Of a stretch of DNA of 64,000 nt, positions 25,756 through 34,749 are shown piece by piece (within the stretch, counting starts at the first letter, position 1; each line of letters begins with the position of its first letter). Below the pieces are notes generated by a model that was not told the DNA's origin, did not search any database, and saw nothing but the letters and a program-made list of their open reading frames with translations. The stretch spans positions 1-64,000 of the forward strand of contig JANPNV010000119.1 in NCBI GenBank assembly GCA_031427625.1, read 5' to 3'. Both the position numbers and the translations under genes were made by a program. The stretch is from JADKIH01 sp031427625. GTDB taxonomy: Bacteria > Bacteroidota > Bacteroidia > AKYH767-A > 2013-40CM-41-45.

Positions 25756-26645
25756 GCTCTCGGGTGATGTTTTATAATAGAAGCACGAAGAAAATCGCGA
25801 TCCAAATGCGTGTATATTTCGGTAGTTGTAATTGATTCATGACCGAGCATTTCCTGAACGGCTCTCAGATCTGCGCCGCCTTCAATTAAATGTGTGGCAA
25901 AGGAATGTCGAAATGTGTGAGGGCTTATACTTTTTTTCAAGCCAATTCTTTCTGCAAGTTGTTTGATTATCAGAAATACCATAACACGAGAAAGTGGTCT
26001 TCCACGTTTGTTGAGGAACATAAAATCTTCACTGCCTTTCTGTATTCCTATGTGAGGCCTGATTTCATCCATGTAAATTTTAATATGTTTGGCTGCAACA
26101 CTTCCCATGGGAACTAACCTTTCTTTGTCGCCCTTTCCAATCACTTTCAGAAATCCGATTTCCATATGAACATTCGAAATCTTTAATCCCGTTAGTTCGC
26201 TCACACGTAAACCACAGCTATACAAAGTTTCGAGCATTGCTTTATTTCTGACGCCTTCGGGTTTGCTTAGGTCAATCGCTTCAACGATGTTGTTGATGTC
26301 TTCAACACTTAATGTGTCAGGAAGTTTTCGCCCTAGACGGGGCGACTCTAAAAGCTGTGATGGATCATCCGTAATGAGATTTTCTATCAGGCAGTATTTA
26401 AAAAATCCTTTCAGACCTGAAATAATTCGTGCCTGACTGCGGCCACCCAATCCAAGTTCATTAATCCATTTGATGAAATCCTGAAGATGACTAAGACCTA
26501 TCCGCGATGGTTCAAGATTTAGCTTCTTAAAATGCAGGAATTTCTCAAGCAGGGATATATCATGAAGGTATGCTTCGACGGAATTTTCCGAAAGCGAACG
26601 TTCAAGACGTAAATAGGATTTAAACCCGGGGATATGACTTTTCAA
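25752..26645 (-). CDS. xerD: Site-specific tyrosine recombinase XerD-like
   Basis: A 297-residue tyrosine recombinase that would resolve chromosome dimers at dif with XerC. The SAM-like N-domain (about 1-95) contains YLRLERSLSENSVEAYLHDI. The catalytic domain shows R in SCGLRVSELTG, H-x-x-R in SPHTFRHSFATHLIEGGADL, H in MLGHESI and the nucleophile Y in TTTEIYTHLD. It starts at TTG; only one other in-frame start is possible. Length and order match XerD better than an integrase. The downstream genes overlap by 4 bp and are probably unrelated in function. Confidence in the XerC/XerD split is moderate. Confidence 0.88.
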   Translation of the reverse strand: MKSHIPGFKSYLRLERSLSENSVEAYLHDISLLEKFLHFKKLNLEPSRIGLSHLQDFIKWINELGLGGRSQARIISGLKGFFKYCLIENLITDDPSQLLESPRLGRKLPDTLSVEDINNIVEAIDLSKPEGVRNKAMLETLYSCGLRVSELTGLKISNVHMEIGFLKVIGKGDKERLVPMGSVAAKHIKIYMDEIRPHIGIQKGSEDFMFLNKRGRPLSRVMVFLIIKQLAERIGLKKSISPHTFRHSFATHLIEGGADLRAVQEMLGHESITTTEIYTHLDRDFLRASIIKHHPRA

Positions 26646-26769
26646 ATTCAGATAAAAATGGTCTTCTCAAAAATGCTTATAAGTGTGGCTAAATCGCCGG
26701 TGTGACTTAAAAACTTATTCACATTACTTTTTGAAAAATAGTAAGTATTTTACCTCACTTTTATCAACT

Positions 26770-27213
26770 ATGCACATACACATAATCAACGGACCGAATC
26801 TCAACCTGTTGGGATTGAGGGAGCCGACAGTCTACGGCACTATTTCTTTCAACGATTTTTTTGAAGGATTGAGGAAGGACTATAACCTAACTATAACAAA
26901 TTATCAGAGTAATATCGAGGGTGAACTTATCAACAATTTACATGAACAGGGTTTTTCAGCAGACGGAATAGTGATTAATGCCGGAGGATATACGCATACT
27001 TCTGTTGCTCTTGCCGATGCAATTGCAGCTATTAAAAGCCCGGTTATTGAAGTTCACCTTTCGAATATTTTTGCAAGGGAAGACTACAGACATGTTTCAC
27101 TGATTGCATCAAAATGCATTGGAAGTATTTCCGGTTTCGGATTAAATTCTTATCGTCTTGCTATTGATGCATTTCTTTACGCAAATAAAAATCATGAAGC
27201 GGGGCAAGGTTAA
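26770..27213 (+). CDS. aroQ: Type II 3-dehydroquinate dehydratase
   Basis: A 147-residue shikimate pathway enzyme that dehydrates 3-dehydroquinate to 3-dehydroshikimate. MHIHIINGPNLNLLGLREPTVYG is the diagnostic N-terminus with the flexible lid (catalytic Arg and Tyr), NAGGYTHTSVALADAI and EVHLSNIFAREDYRH complete the active site. I start at the ATG at 26770; an upstream 29-codon extension (from 26683) is unlikely because the family always starts here. A lone gene divergent from xerD. Confidence 0.95.
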   Translation: MHIHIINGPNLNLLGLREPTVYGTISFNDFFEGLRKDYNLTITNYQSNIEGELINNLHEQGFSADGIVINAGGYTHTSVALADAIAAIKSPVIEVHLSNIFAREDYRHVSLIASKCIGSISGFGLNSYRLAIDAFLYANKNHEAGQG

Positions 27214-27234
27214 TTTTTAAGTCGTATGAATCTT

Positions 27235-29166
27235 CTATTTTAGCATGTAAGCAAATGACATGCTTTTTTTCATCTCTTTCTGCATCTTGATAATTTTATC
27301 ATGCGCTGTTTCTGCCCGTGCAAGTCTGTTCACATCTGCATTCGCTTTGTAAAATTCAATATGCCAGTCGAGCATAGCCTGAAAATCTACCAACTTATCA
27401 AGTGCTGCGGGATCATTGTAGATTAAATCTGATTTCAGGAAAGGGAAATTCATGTCAATAAAAAAATCGTTCGCAGTACTATCTCCTGGAAGCGACGATG
27501 AAAAACATCCTGATACAAATCGCCTCGGATTATAATATTTGTGAGTGCTGTAAAAATAATGTGCCTGAGGATCTGTCAGGAATTGATGATGTTCCGAAGC
27601 GGCAATTGATTCCATCTTTGTAATTAATGTTTTAAAGTCATTCACAAGGGTAATTGTACTTAAGTCACATCCTGTATTGACAGCCTGATGCGGGTGCTCT
27701 GCTGTCAAATCCTTAATAAAGGTATCGTATTCATTTTTTATCTTACTATAAAATTGAGGGTAGAGAGTTGGAAGAATTTTGTAGTGAGTAAATTTAATAT
27801 CAGAATTTAAAACAACAAGATCAGGTCTGAAGTTCTCTGCAATTCTATAGTAATAATATTGAATCACTGTTGTCCAGTCCGATATGATAATGATGCTGTT
27901 TGGTGGGGCTGACTTGTCAAGTAATTCCATCAGTGATTCACTTACAGGATAACTCTTTTTATTATTTATCGGATAGTTATATGCAATCTGAATACAGAGA
28001 AGAACAGGTATGACGTATACCAATTTAAATTTATCTAAATAATAAATCGCACCGTATAAAACAGGAATTGTTAGTATGAGAAACGGAAGAAGCATGTATG
28101 CATCAGTACTTGACCATTGATTGTTGTTTACCTGATAAATAAATAAGAAAATATAATAGAGAAGAATCATCCACATTAACCTGAATAATTTTCTTTTTAT
28201 CAGGATGATTATTCCGGCGATAAATAGCGGTGTAAACAGAAACAATTGAAAGAAAGTCAACTTTAGAAAAAACGGGACCCTTGAACTAATGATACTGGCG
28301 GAAGTTGATGTAATATTTTTTGAGTAAACGCCTCCGCTTATATGGTAATATAATTCGCTTAATGTATCCGGTTTGCCGAACATAAAGGGATAGATACTTT
28401 GAGCCCTATAGGACATCCAACCATAAAAAAAACAAGTAATTCCCAAAGTGACACCTGCAAGCAAAAGAAAGTGAGGCATTGTCAGAACTGATATCAATTG
28501 TCTGGCAAAGCTTTTTCCCTGATCCTTTGTTCTTTTCTTTTTACTAACTACATCTTCACGTATGAAGATATCTTTTAGGAAAAATACTGTGGTAAAAGGA
28601 AGGAACAGGATCATTGTCAGGTGATGATTGCAAAGTCCCAATGCAAGTCCCAATGCGGCAATCCAGATAGCAATAAGTTTTCCTGAAAAGTGATAGTAGG
28701 TTAGTCCGTAGAAAGCCACCGCCATGGCAATAACCTGAAAACTGTATACTTCAACTGTGTTTCCCCAGGCCCACGTTGTTGCTCCTGTGGCATATGATAC
28801 TGCAATAAGGCAGCATATCAGCAAATTCTTTATGCTATCCTCCTTCAGAATATTGACAGATATAATTTTAAAGGAACAATAAAGAAGAAGTGAAGAAAAC
28901 GAAATGCAAAGTGCAGAAAATACATTCATTGCATTTATAATGTTCATTCCGAAGATTCCAGTAATGGTAGTCCAGGTCATTCCTGCCAATATATATGCGG
29001 GTGTACCAGGTGGATGAGCGATGCTTCCAAGTTTGATAACAAGTGCAAACTCTGCAGCATCATCAAACATGAGCGAACTGGAGCTTGTAAGCAGGAAGCA
29101 TACTAGTGGTACTACAAAGCTAAGCAGGAGGAAAGGTAAATCACGTAATGTAAAAATCCGTTTCAT
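27235..29166 (-). CDS. DUF2723 polytopic membrane protein
   Basis: 643 residues, about twelve TM helices and a soluble C-terminal part (from about 400). The opening (LTSSSSLMFDDAAEFALVIKLGSIAHPPGTPAYILAGM) is the DUF2723 signature with an acidic DDAAEF pair and the HPPGTP motif. The family belongs to the GT-C glycosyltransferase group, related to protein O-mannosyltransferases, and is found widely in Bacteroidota. A lipid-linked sugar donor is likely but no target is known. It is not part of the exopolysaccharide locus. It sits convergent to aroQ. Confidence 0.75.
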   Translation of the reverse strand: MKRIFTLRDLPFLLLSFVVPLVCFLLTSSSSLMFDDAAEFALVIKLGSIAHPPGTPAYILAGMTWTTITGIFGMNIINAMNVFSALCISFSSLLLYCSFKIISVNILKEDSIKNLLICCLIAVSYATGATTWAWGNTVEVYSFQVIAMAVAFYGLTYYHFSGKLIAIWIAALGLALGLCNHHLTMILFLPFTTVFFLKDIFIREDVVSKKKRTKDQGKSFARQLISVLTMPHFLLLAGVTLGITCFFYGWMSYRAQSIYPFMFGKPDTLSELYYHISGGVYSKNITSTSASIISSRVPFFLKLTFFQLFLFTPLFIAGIIILIKRKLFRLMWMILLYYIFLFIYQVNNNQWSSTDAYMLLPFLILTIPVLYGAIYYLDKFKLVYVIPVLLCIQIAYNYPINNKKSYPVSESLMELLDKSAPPNSIIIISDWTTVIQYYYYRIAENFRPDLVVLNSDIKFTHYKILPTLYPQFYSKIKNEYDTFIKDLTAEHPHQAVNTGCDLSTITLVNDFKTLITKMESIAASEHHQFLTDPQAHYFYSTHKYYNPRRFVSGCFSSSLPGDSTANDFFIDMNFPFLKSDLIYNDPAALDKLVDFQAMLDWHIEFYKANADVNRLARAETAHDKIIKMQKEMKKSMSFAYMLK

Positions 29167-29246
29167 AGTTCTGGTTTCGGCTATGACTAAAATAATAATC
29201 TATAGATAAATAAAAAACAGAAGTATTATTTTCTGTTCTGAAATTG

Positions 29247-30200
29247 TTAGATCAATTCTGATATTCTCTCTCTCCATATCAGGACTATTACGCCGAATAT
29301 AGCTACAACTAATCCTGATAATGATGTTTTAGTAATCTTTTCTTTAAATATCAATGCGGAAATAATAAAAGCAAATGCCGGTACGAGTGAGAATATGGTC
29401 TGTGCAACTGAAGCGTCAATCAATGAAACAGCATATAAGGCAAGTGTTACACCTAGTATGGGTCCGAAAAATGCTCCCGCAAGCGCATACTTAATGCCTT
29501 TGTTTTTATTTGTAATTATTGGTATTATCATAGTTTTAATTCGTCCTGTAATAATAGAGAATAAAAGTATAGATACGGTTGCTGATGAAAGTCTGATAAA
29601 TGTGGCATTGAGTGGAATGAGCGGAAAACTTACTGGTTGTGACAGCATTCCTTTTTTTGCTAAAACAAGTCCTGCCCCCTGACAGAGTGCACCTATAATG
29701 CCGGCAAAAATTCCGAATGCAATTGAACCATGACCATGATCTGGAATTTTGTTTCTTTCGCTCTTGCCGAAGCTGATAAAATTAACGCCTGTAATTGTAA
29801 TTACGATTCCGATAATTCCTATGTAAGATATATGCTCATTGATTATTAACGCACCGAGAATTAATGCTGCAGCAGGTGCGATAGTAGTTAACACACTACC
29901 GATTCTCGCTCCGAGAATGCTGAACATGGCAAAGGCAAAATAATCGCCGATGGCCAAACCAATTACCCCTGAAAGCCCGAGCCAGAACCATGAGTTATAA
30001 TATTGTGAAGAAAACAGGATTGTAAAATTTCTTCCCTCGACCAGATAACTAAATGTTCCGATGACGATTGTGGCAAGTAAAAGCCTGAAGTGATTCATCG
30101 GATTCGTTCCGAGGCGTCGGGCAGCTTGTGTAAATGGAAAAATCCCTATCGACCAGAATAAGGTTGTCAGCAACGCAAAGATTATCCCGGTATTAATCAC
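29247..30200 (-). CDS. EamA-family DMT transporter
   Basis: A 317-residue drug/metabolite exporter with two EamA repeats (about 5-135 and 165-310), ten TM helices. Repeat 1 includes FWSIGIFPFTQAARRLG and GVIGLAIGDYFAFAMFSILGARIGSV, repeat 2 GALCQGAGLVLAKKGM and GAFFGPILGVTLALYAVSLIDASVAQTI. These proteins export small metabolites by proton exchange. Substrate cannot be read from the sequence. The start is a GTG at 30200; it lies 40 bp downstream of the YggS gene on the same strand. Confidence 0.87.
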   Translation of the reverse strand: MINTGIIFALLTTLFWSIGIFPFTQAARRLGTNPMNHFRLLLATIVIGTFSYLVEGRNFTILFSSQYYNSWFWLGLSGVIGLAIGDYFAFAMFSILGARIGSVLTTIAPAAALILGALIINEHISYIGIIGIVITITGVNFISFGKSERNKIPDHGHGSIAFGIFAGIIGALCQGAGLVLAKKGMLSQPVSFPLIPLNATFIRLSSATVSILLFSIITGRIKTMIIPIITNKNKGIKYALAGAFFGPILGVTLALYAVSLIDASVAQTIFSLVPAFAFIISALIFKEKITKTSLSGLVVAIFGVIVLIWRERISELI

Positions 30201-30239
30201 AAATTATTTTTTTGGAATTCATCATCGTAATCTTGTCTA

Positions 30240-30884
30240 TTATCGGCTACCGAAAATTGCTGATCCGATTCTGACCATTGTACTTCCTTCAGCTAAGGCT
30301 ATTTTGTAATCTCCTGTCATTCCCATCGACAGAATGGAAAAATTATCTGTCATGAAATTTTCGAAAAGTTTTCGAAGTGTTTTATATTCTTTTTTGATTT
30401 TACTTTCGTCGTCACTTAAACTTGCCATTCCCATCAGTCCTTTTACAGAGATATTTTTTAACTGATTAATTTCTCCTCCATCTACTAATTTAAAAACTTC
30501 ATCAGAGGCAAATCCGAATTTCGTTTCTTCTTCCGCAATATGAACCTGAAGCAAGCAACTTTGAATACGGTTTTGTTTTTCAGCTTCCTGATTAATTTGT
30601 TTTAACAATTTAATACTGTCAATGCTGTGTATCAAGTTACAAATACCGGAAATCTGTTTTACCTTATTTGTTTGCAAGTGCCCGATAAAATGCCATTCGG
30701 CATTCTTAATTTCATTTTGTTTCTCGATCAGTTCATGAACATAGTTTTCGCCAAAGATAAGCTGACCATGATTCATCAGTTCAAGAATGTCATCAATAGG
30801 TTTTGTCTTGCTCACTGCCACAAGCGATGCATGATATGGTATTAACTCCCTTAAAATGGTTTGATAATTATCGATTAGAATCAC
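30240..30884 (-). CDS. YggS-family PLP homeostasis protein
   Basis: A 214-residue alanine-racemase-fold protein that binds pyridoxal 5'-phosphate but has no known catalytic activity; it holds PLP supply and amino-acid balance. The PLP lysine lies in LVAVSKTKPI (Lys about 26). Family motifs GENYVHEL, WHFIGHLQTNKVK, IHSIDSIKL, ETKFGFASDE, KGLMGMAS and MGMTGDYKIALAEGSTMVRIGSAIFG are all present. It starts at GTG. EamA follows 40 bp later. Assignment is firm. Confidence 0.95.
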   Translation of the reverse strand: MILIDNYQTILRELIPYHASLVAVSKTKPIDDILELMNHGQLIFGENYVHELIEKQNEIKNAEWHFIGHLQTNKVKQISGICNLIHSIDSIKLLKQINQEAEKQNRIQSCLLQVHIAEEETKFGFASDEVFKLVDGGEINQLKNISVKGLMGMASLSDDESKIKKEYKTLRKLFENFMTDNFSILSMGMTGDYKIALAEGSTMVRIGSAIFGSR

Positions 30885-30924
30885 GAGGGATGCCTGAGTG
30901 TGTGGATTATTTTAAACTGATTTT

Positions 30925-32169
30925 TTAATCGAGAGAATGTAGTACAAGTCCGCTGCGTAGCTTTGGCTCAAACCAGGTCACTTTAGGAGGCATTATTTTA
31001 CCGGTGTCTGCAATGTCGATGAGTTGTTTCATAGTTACGGGATGCATGGAAAATGCTGCCTTCATATCACCACTGTCAACTCTTCTTTCCAGTTCTTTAA
31101 GTCCTCTTAAGCCGCCTACAAATTCAATTCTCTTGTCAGTCCGTAAATCGATAATATTCAGAATCGGTTCTAGAATTTGTTTCGAAAGAATGGTTACATC
31201 TAAAACACCTATGGGGTCGTTGTCATCAAATGTTCCTTTTTTAGATTTTAGCTCATACCATTGTCCGTCGAGATACATACCGAATTCGTGAAGTGCTGTC
31301 GGACGAAAGGGTGTTTTCCCTTTGGGTTCTATATCGAAACGTTCTTTAATTTTCAGATAAAACTGCTCGACTGATAATCCATTAAGATCTTTAACTACTC
31401 TGTTGTAATCCATAATAGAAAGTTGATTATCGGGGAAATGAACAGCGAGGAAAAAATTATATTCTTCTTTTCCTGTATGTGCTGGATTTTTTTCTCTTAA
31501 TTCTTTTCCTACTAAAGCTGCTGCAGCTGTGCGATGATGGCCATCAGCGACATATGTTGCAGGAAGTTTTCCGAACAGAGTAGTGATTTTTTGATTAGTC
31601 ACAGCATCTTTGCTGATCCAGAACGTATGTCCGATGCCATCGTCAGCGATGAAATCATATTCAGGATCAGCTTTTATTATTGATTGTACAACTAGGTCAA
31701 GTTCGGTCGATGCAGGATATGCAAAGAAGACGGGTTCGTAATTCAGGTGGCTGTATCGAATATGATTTTTCCGGTCTTCTTCTTTATCCGGACGCGTGAG
31801 TTCATGTTTTTTTATAACGTTGTTGAAATAGTCGTCGATCGATGCACAGCCCACAATTCCATATTGCCGGCGGTCGTTCATAGTCTGTGCATAGATGTAA
31901 TAGTATTCTTCCTTGTCCTGGGAAAAAACTCCATCATCGAACATCTTCTTGAAATTCGAGACGCCTTTTTTATACACTTCAGGTGAATAATGATCGAAGT
32001 CGTCACTGAAATCAATTTCCGGTTTAACAACATGGTAAAACGAAAGATCGTTGCCTTTGCATTCCTCTCGGGCTTCTTTTTCATTCAACACATCATAGGG
32101 CTTGCTTGCTATTTGTTTTGCGTATTTTTTTTGTGGACGAATTCCTTTGAAGGGTTTTAAAATTGCCAT
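30925..32169 (-). CDS. DUF1015 family protein
   Basis: A 414-residue cytosolic protein of DUF1015 (PF06245), whose enzymatic role is unknown. IKGIRP-like start (LKPFKGIRPQKKYAKQIASKPYDVLNEKEAREECKGNDLSFYHVVKPEID) and HPVTMKQLIDIADTGKIMPPKVTWFEPKLRSGLV near the end are highly conserved in the family. The block ATYVADGHHRTAAAALVGKELREKN has the conserved H-H-R-T. In many genomes DUF1015 sits beside serC and serA, and here it follows a class V aminotransferase gene (84 bp gap). A role in serine or glycine metabolism is therefore possible but not proved. Confidence 0.9.
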   Translation of the reverse strand: MAILKPFKGIRPQKKYAKQIASKPYDVLNEKEAREECKGNDLSFYHVVKPEIDFSDDFDHYSPEVYKKGVSNFKKMFDDGVFSQDKEEYYYIYAQTMNDRRQYGIVGCASIDDYFNNVIKKHELTRPDKEEDRKNHIRYSHLNYEPVFFAYPASTELDLVVQSIIKADPEYDFIADDGIGHTFWISKDAVTNQKITTLFGKLPATYVADGHHRTAAAALVGKELREKNPAHTGKEEYNFFLAVHFPDNQLSIMDYNRVVKDLNGLSVEQFYLKIKERFDIEPKGKTPFRPTALHEFGMYLDGQWYELKSKKGTFDDNDPIGVLDVTILSKQILEPILNIIDLRTDKRIEFVGGLRGLKELERRVDSGDMKAAFSMHPVTMKQLIDIADTGKIMPPKVTWFEPKLRSGLVLHSLD

Positions 32170-32252
32170 TTGTTAGTTATGTAATTCGGTTAGAATAAAT
32201 TTGAAATAGTAAACTGATTTAGTAAAACGATTGTATTCAATTAAACCATACA

Positions 32253-33320
32253 TCAGTCAAGTTTAAGGATATCTTCCATGGCATTGGTAAGTTCTATAAG
32301 ATCGTCAATAGTCAGATCTCCCATGTGACCGATTCGGAATGTTTTATCTTTTAAAGTTCCATAACCATTTGATATGACCATATTTTTTTCTGCAAGATTT
32401 TTATTGAGCTCGGTCACATTTATTTTGCGTGTATTTTCTATGCAAGTTACTGTAAGGGACTCAAAACCGGGATGTGGATAAACTTTAAAAAAATGACTAG
32501 CCCAGTTAATCATGTATTCAGCCATTTCGATGTGCCTGATAAATCTTGCTTCGATGCCTTCCTTCGCTATTCTGTCGAGCTGAAAATCGAGTGCAAACAT
32601 ATGTGGCAGAGAAGGAGTGGATGAATATTGGAAATTTTTCTTGTCTACAAACTCGCATAATGTTAACAGATCAAGGTAGTATCCGCGATGACCTATTTTT
32701 TTTAATTTTTCTTCCGCACGTTTAGAAACGGATGCCAGCGATAAACCAGGAGGCAAAGCAAGTGCTTTTTGTGATGAACTGATGCATACATCTATTCCAA
32801 GTCTGTCGACTTCAATTTTTACTCCACCCAGTGAACTTACCGCATCTACCATCCAGATAACTGAAGGATATTTACTGATCACATCGGCAATTGCATCGAG
32901 AGGTATCATGACTCCAGTAGATGTTTCATTATGCGTAGTAGTCACTACGTCATATTTTCCAGTGCTCAGATATTTGTTAACTGTTTCAGGCAATGTTGGA
33001 AATCCTGATTCCTCCTCATGAAGATCAGCATCAATTCCATTGGCAATGGCTAGTTCATACCATCTTTTCCCAAAAGCGCCGGTAGAAAAAACGATCGCTT
33101 TTTTTCCTGTTAAAGAACGTATGGCGCCTTCCATTAATCCTGTTCCGGAAGATGTACTTAAAATAATTTTATTATCGGTAAACATCAGCTTTTGTAATTT
33201 TTCGCTGATACTTTTCTGAAGTGCAGATGCTTCTGGTGTACGGTGACCAATCATCGGTGTTGCCATTTTGGCGAGAACGTCAGGGTGAACGAAAGTAGGA
33301 CCGGGGATAAAGAGTTTCAT
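32253..33320 (-). CDS. Class V aminotransferase (alanine-glyoxylate / phosphoserine type)
   Basis: A 355-residue PLP enzyme. MKLFIPGPTFVHPDVLAKMATPMIGHRTPEA is the N-terminus of the AGT/serine-pyruvate aminotransferase group. WMVDAVSSLGGVKIEVD and SSSQKALALPPGLSLASVS contain the PLP Asp and Schiff-base Lys. Amino donor is probably serine, alanine or phosphoserine. Because it precedes a DUF1015 gene, a phosphoserine-like role is possible, though its sequence is shorter and more AGT-like than standard SerC. Single-gene start upstream at 33320. Confidence 0.85.
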   Translation of the reverse strand: MKLFIPGPTFVHPDVLAKMATPMIGHRTPEASALQKSISEKLQKLMFTDNKIILSTSSGTGLMEGAIRSLTGKKAIVFSTGAFGKRWYELAIANGIDADLHEEESGFPTLPETVNKYLSTGKYDVVTTTHNETSTGVMIPLDAIADVISKYPSVIWMVDAVSSLGGVKIEVDRLGIDVCISSSQKALALPPGLSLASVSKRAEEKLKKIGHRGYYLDLLTLCEFVDKKNFQYSSTPSLPHMFALDFQLDRIAKEGIEARFIRHIEMAEYMINWASHFFKVYPHPGFESLTVTCIENTRKINVTELNKNLAEKNMVISNGYGTLKDKTFRIGHMGDLTIDDLIELTNAMEDILKLD

Positions 33321-33394
33321 CGTTGGCGATTTAAGGTGCGAAGCTATGAAAAGATTGAAAAACGACAGGTAGTAAATTAAACAGAAACATGAAA

Positions 33395-34222
33395 TTATTT
33401 CTGTGGTGGTTTCGGACGGTTTTCTGATGGGTTCAATTTGGATCCAACCTTTACATCACTATTTAATATCCATTTTCCCTTCTTAAGTTTGAAAGCATCA
33501 TATGTTCCATCAGGTCCTGAGATTATTGATGAGTTGTTTTTATTTGAACCTGTATGATCGAAAACGATGCCGTTGTAATTATTATCATAATGAAGTGTCA
33601 ACGTTACCTGAGCGTTATACGAAAGTAGTATCCTGTTTTTAAAAACTGATCCAGTCTTGAACAATGGAAAACCAAATTTTGGTTTATCGCCATCGAAATA
33701 AAGAATCTCAATAACTTTTTGGGTTATCTTTTCATCGTTGCCTTTCCAACCAAGAAGAGTGTAATAAATCTTGCCTGCACTTTTCACTAGTATCACATGA
33801 TAATAAATTGCTCCTAACCATTTTTTAGCTGATAGTTTTTCACTTTCAGGTTTAAGGATGACAGAGGTAGAGTCTGATAAACGTATTAGGGTATCTGATT
33901 TTTCTGAATGGATTTGTATGAACCCAAAATACTCGTATTTGTTACCGTCAAAATAGGGTAGCACCCAGCTGAAAATTCTGAATTTTTTATCATCAGAAGC
34001 AAGAATAGATACATTCTTTAGTGAATCATAATTTGCATTGAATGATCCAGGTTGCATCAGCAGATTCTGAAGTCCGGTGATAAACTTTCCATTAGAAGCT
34101 ATTCGTACGGAATCGTTTTCTCCACGTTGTATTTCTTTAACAAGCATGGATAGCGAGTCAATCGTCTGTGCCGATGAAGCAGTGGAAAGAAAAAGCAAAA
34201 CGATTATTAACTTAATCATCAT
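33395..34222 (-). CDS. Secreted protein of unknown function
   Basis: 275 residues with a clear N-terminal signal peptide (MMIKLIIVLLFLSTASSAQ). The remainder is hydrophilic, beta-rich, with no motif I recognise. It contains the conserved-looking segments KIYYTLLGWKGNDEKITQKVIEIL and LHYDNNYNGIVFDHT, which suggest a lineage-specific family. The C-terminus ends NPSENRPKPPQK with no sorting domain or membrane anchor. It stands between the aminotransferase and the ferredoxin genes. Function unknown; location is periplasm or outside. Confidence 0.75.
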   Translation of the reverse strand: MMIKLIIVLLFLSTASSAQTIDSLSMLVKEIQRGENDSVRIASNGKFITGLQNLLMQPGSFNANYDSLKNVSILASDDKKFRIFSWVLPYFDGNKYEYFGFIQIHSEKSDTLIRLSDSTSVILKPESEKLSAKKWLGAIYYHVILVKSAGKIYYTLLGWKGNDEKITQKVIEILYFDGDKPKFGFPLFKTGSVFKNRILLSYNAQVTLTLHYDNNYNGIVFDHTGSNKNNSSIISGPDGTYDAFKLKKGKWILNSDVKVGSKLNPSENRPKPPQK

Positions 34223-34261
34223 GTAGAAATTAATGCCGATAATTTATTTTGGATAATCGGG

Positions 34262-34300
34262 TTAAAAAAAAGCCGCAATACAACAACGTAATGCGGCTTC
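34262..34300 (-). terminator. Rho-independent terminator after the ferredoxin gene
   Basis: On the minus strand stem AAGCCGCA / TGCGGCTT with a 14-nt loop is followed by eight Ts. It lies 20 bp after the ferredoxin stop. Confidence 0.88.
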
Positions 34301-34319
34301 CATATATTATTGTGACTTG

Positions 34320-34670
34320 TTATGCAGCATGCATTTTTTCTTTCTTCTCCAACAACGCTTCTTTCGATTCGCGGAAGTTAGGATCATCTACGCAGCAGTC
34401 GACCGGACAAACAGAGGCACACTGTGGCTCATCATGAAATCCGACACATTCTGTACATTTATCGGTAACGATGTAATAGATATCCATAGAAACAGGTGTT
34501 TGTGGAGTGTTAGCATCAACTTCACTGCCATCCATCCGTTTAAACATACCTTTAACGCTTGTTCCGTCAGAGAATCGCCATTCGGCGCCGCCTTCATAAA
34601 TTGCATTGTTCGGGCATTCAGGCTCACAGGCACCACAATTGATGCATTCGTCAGTTATTATAATAGCCAT
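34320..34670 (-). CDS. 2[4Fe-4S] ferredoxin
   Basis: A 116-residue ferredoxin with two cubane-cluster motifs. The first is C-x2-C-x2-C-x3-C in CINCGACEPECPN, the second CTECVGFHDEPQCASVCPVDCC, in which an 8-residue insert splits the spacing as in Bacteroidota and Desulfovibrio types. An insert at about 30-65 (EGGAEWRFSDGTSVKGMFKRMDGSE) links them. It carries low-potential electrons. It is divergent from the acyl-CoA reductase gene, which could use reducing power from elsewhere; a link is not shown. A -7 box (TAAATTTG) precedes it. Confidence 0.93.
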   Translation of the reverse strand: MAIIITDECINCGACEPECPNNAIYEGGAEWRFSDGTSVKGMFKRMDGSEVDANTPQTPVSMDIYYIVTDKCTECVGFHDEPQCASVCPVDCCVDDPNFRESKEALLEKKEKMHAA

Positions 34671-34703
34671 AACGGTTCCTTTTTTACTTTTGGGGTTTCA
34701 CGG

Positions 34704-34711
34704 CAAATTTA
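34704..34711 (-). promoter_or_regulatory. Predicted -7 box of the ferredoxin gene
   Basis: Minus-strand TAAATTTG is an exact TAnnTTTG match, 33 bp before the ATG. The divergent gene lies 38 bp away, so the two promoters share this 79-bp gap. A -33 element at the right spacing is not evident. Confidence 0.45.
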
Positions 34712-34749
34712 AAGAGAAAAAGTACAAATCCTAACATAGAATAAGGTAA

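Noticed and set aside
25752..26645. Prophage or integron integrase
   Set aside because: Sequence is XerD-like, with no phage or cassette genes around.
26683..26769. 29-codon extension of aroQ
   Set aside because: Dehydroquinase starts at MHIHIINGPN in the family; the extension has no homology pattern and begins in intergenic sequence.
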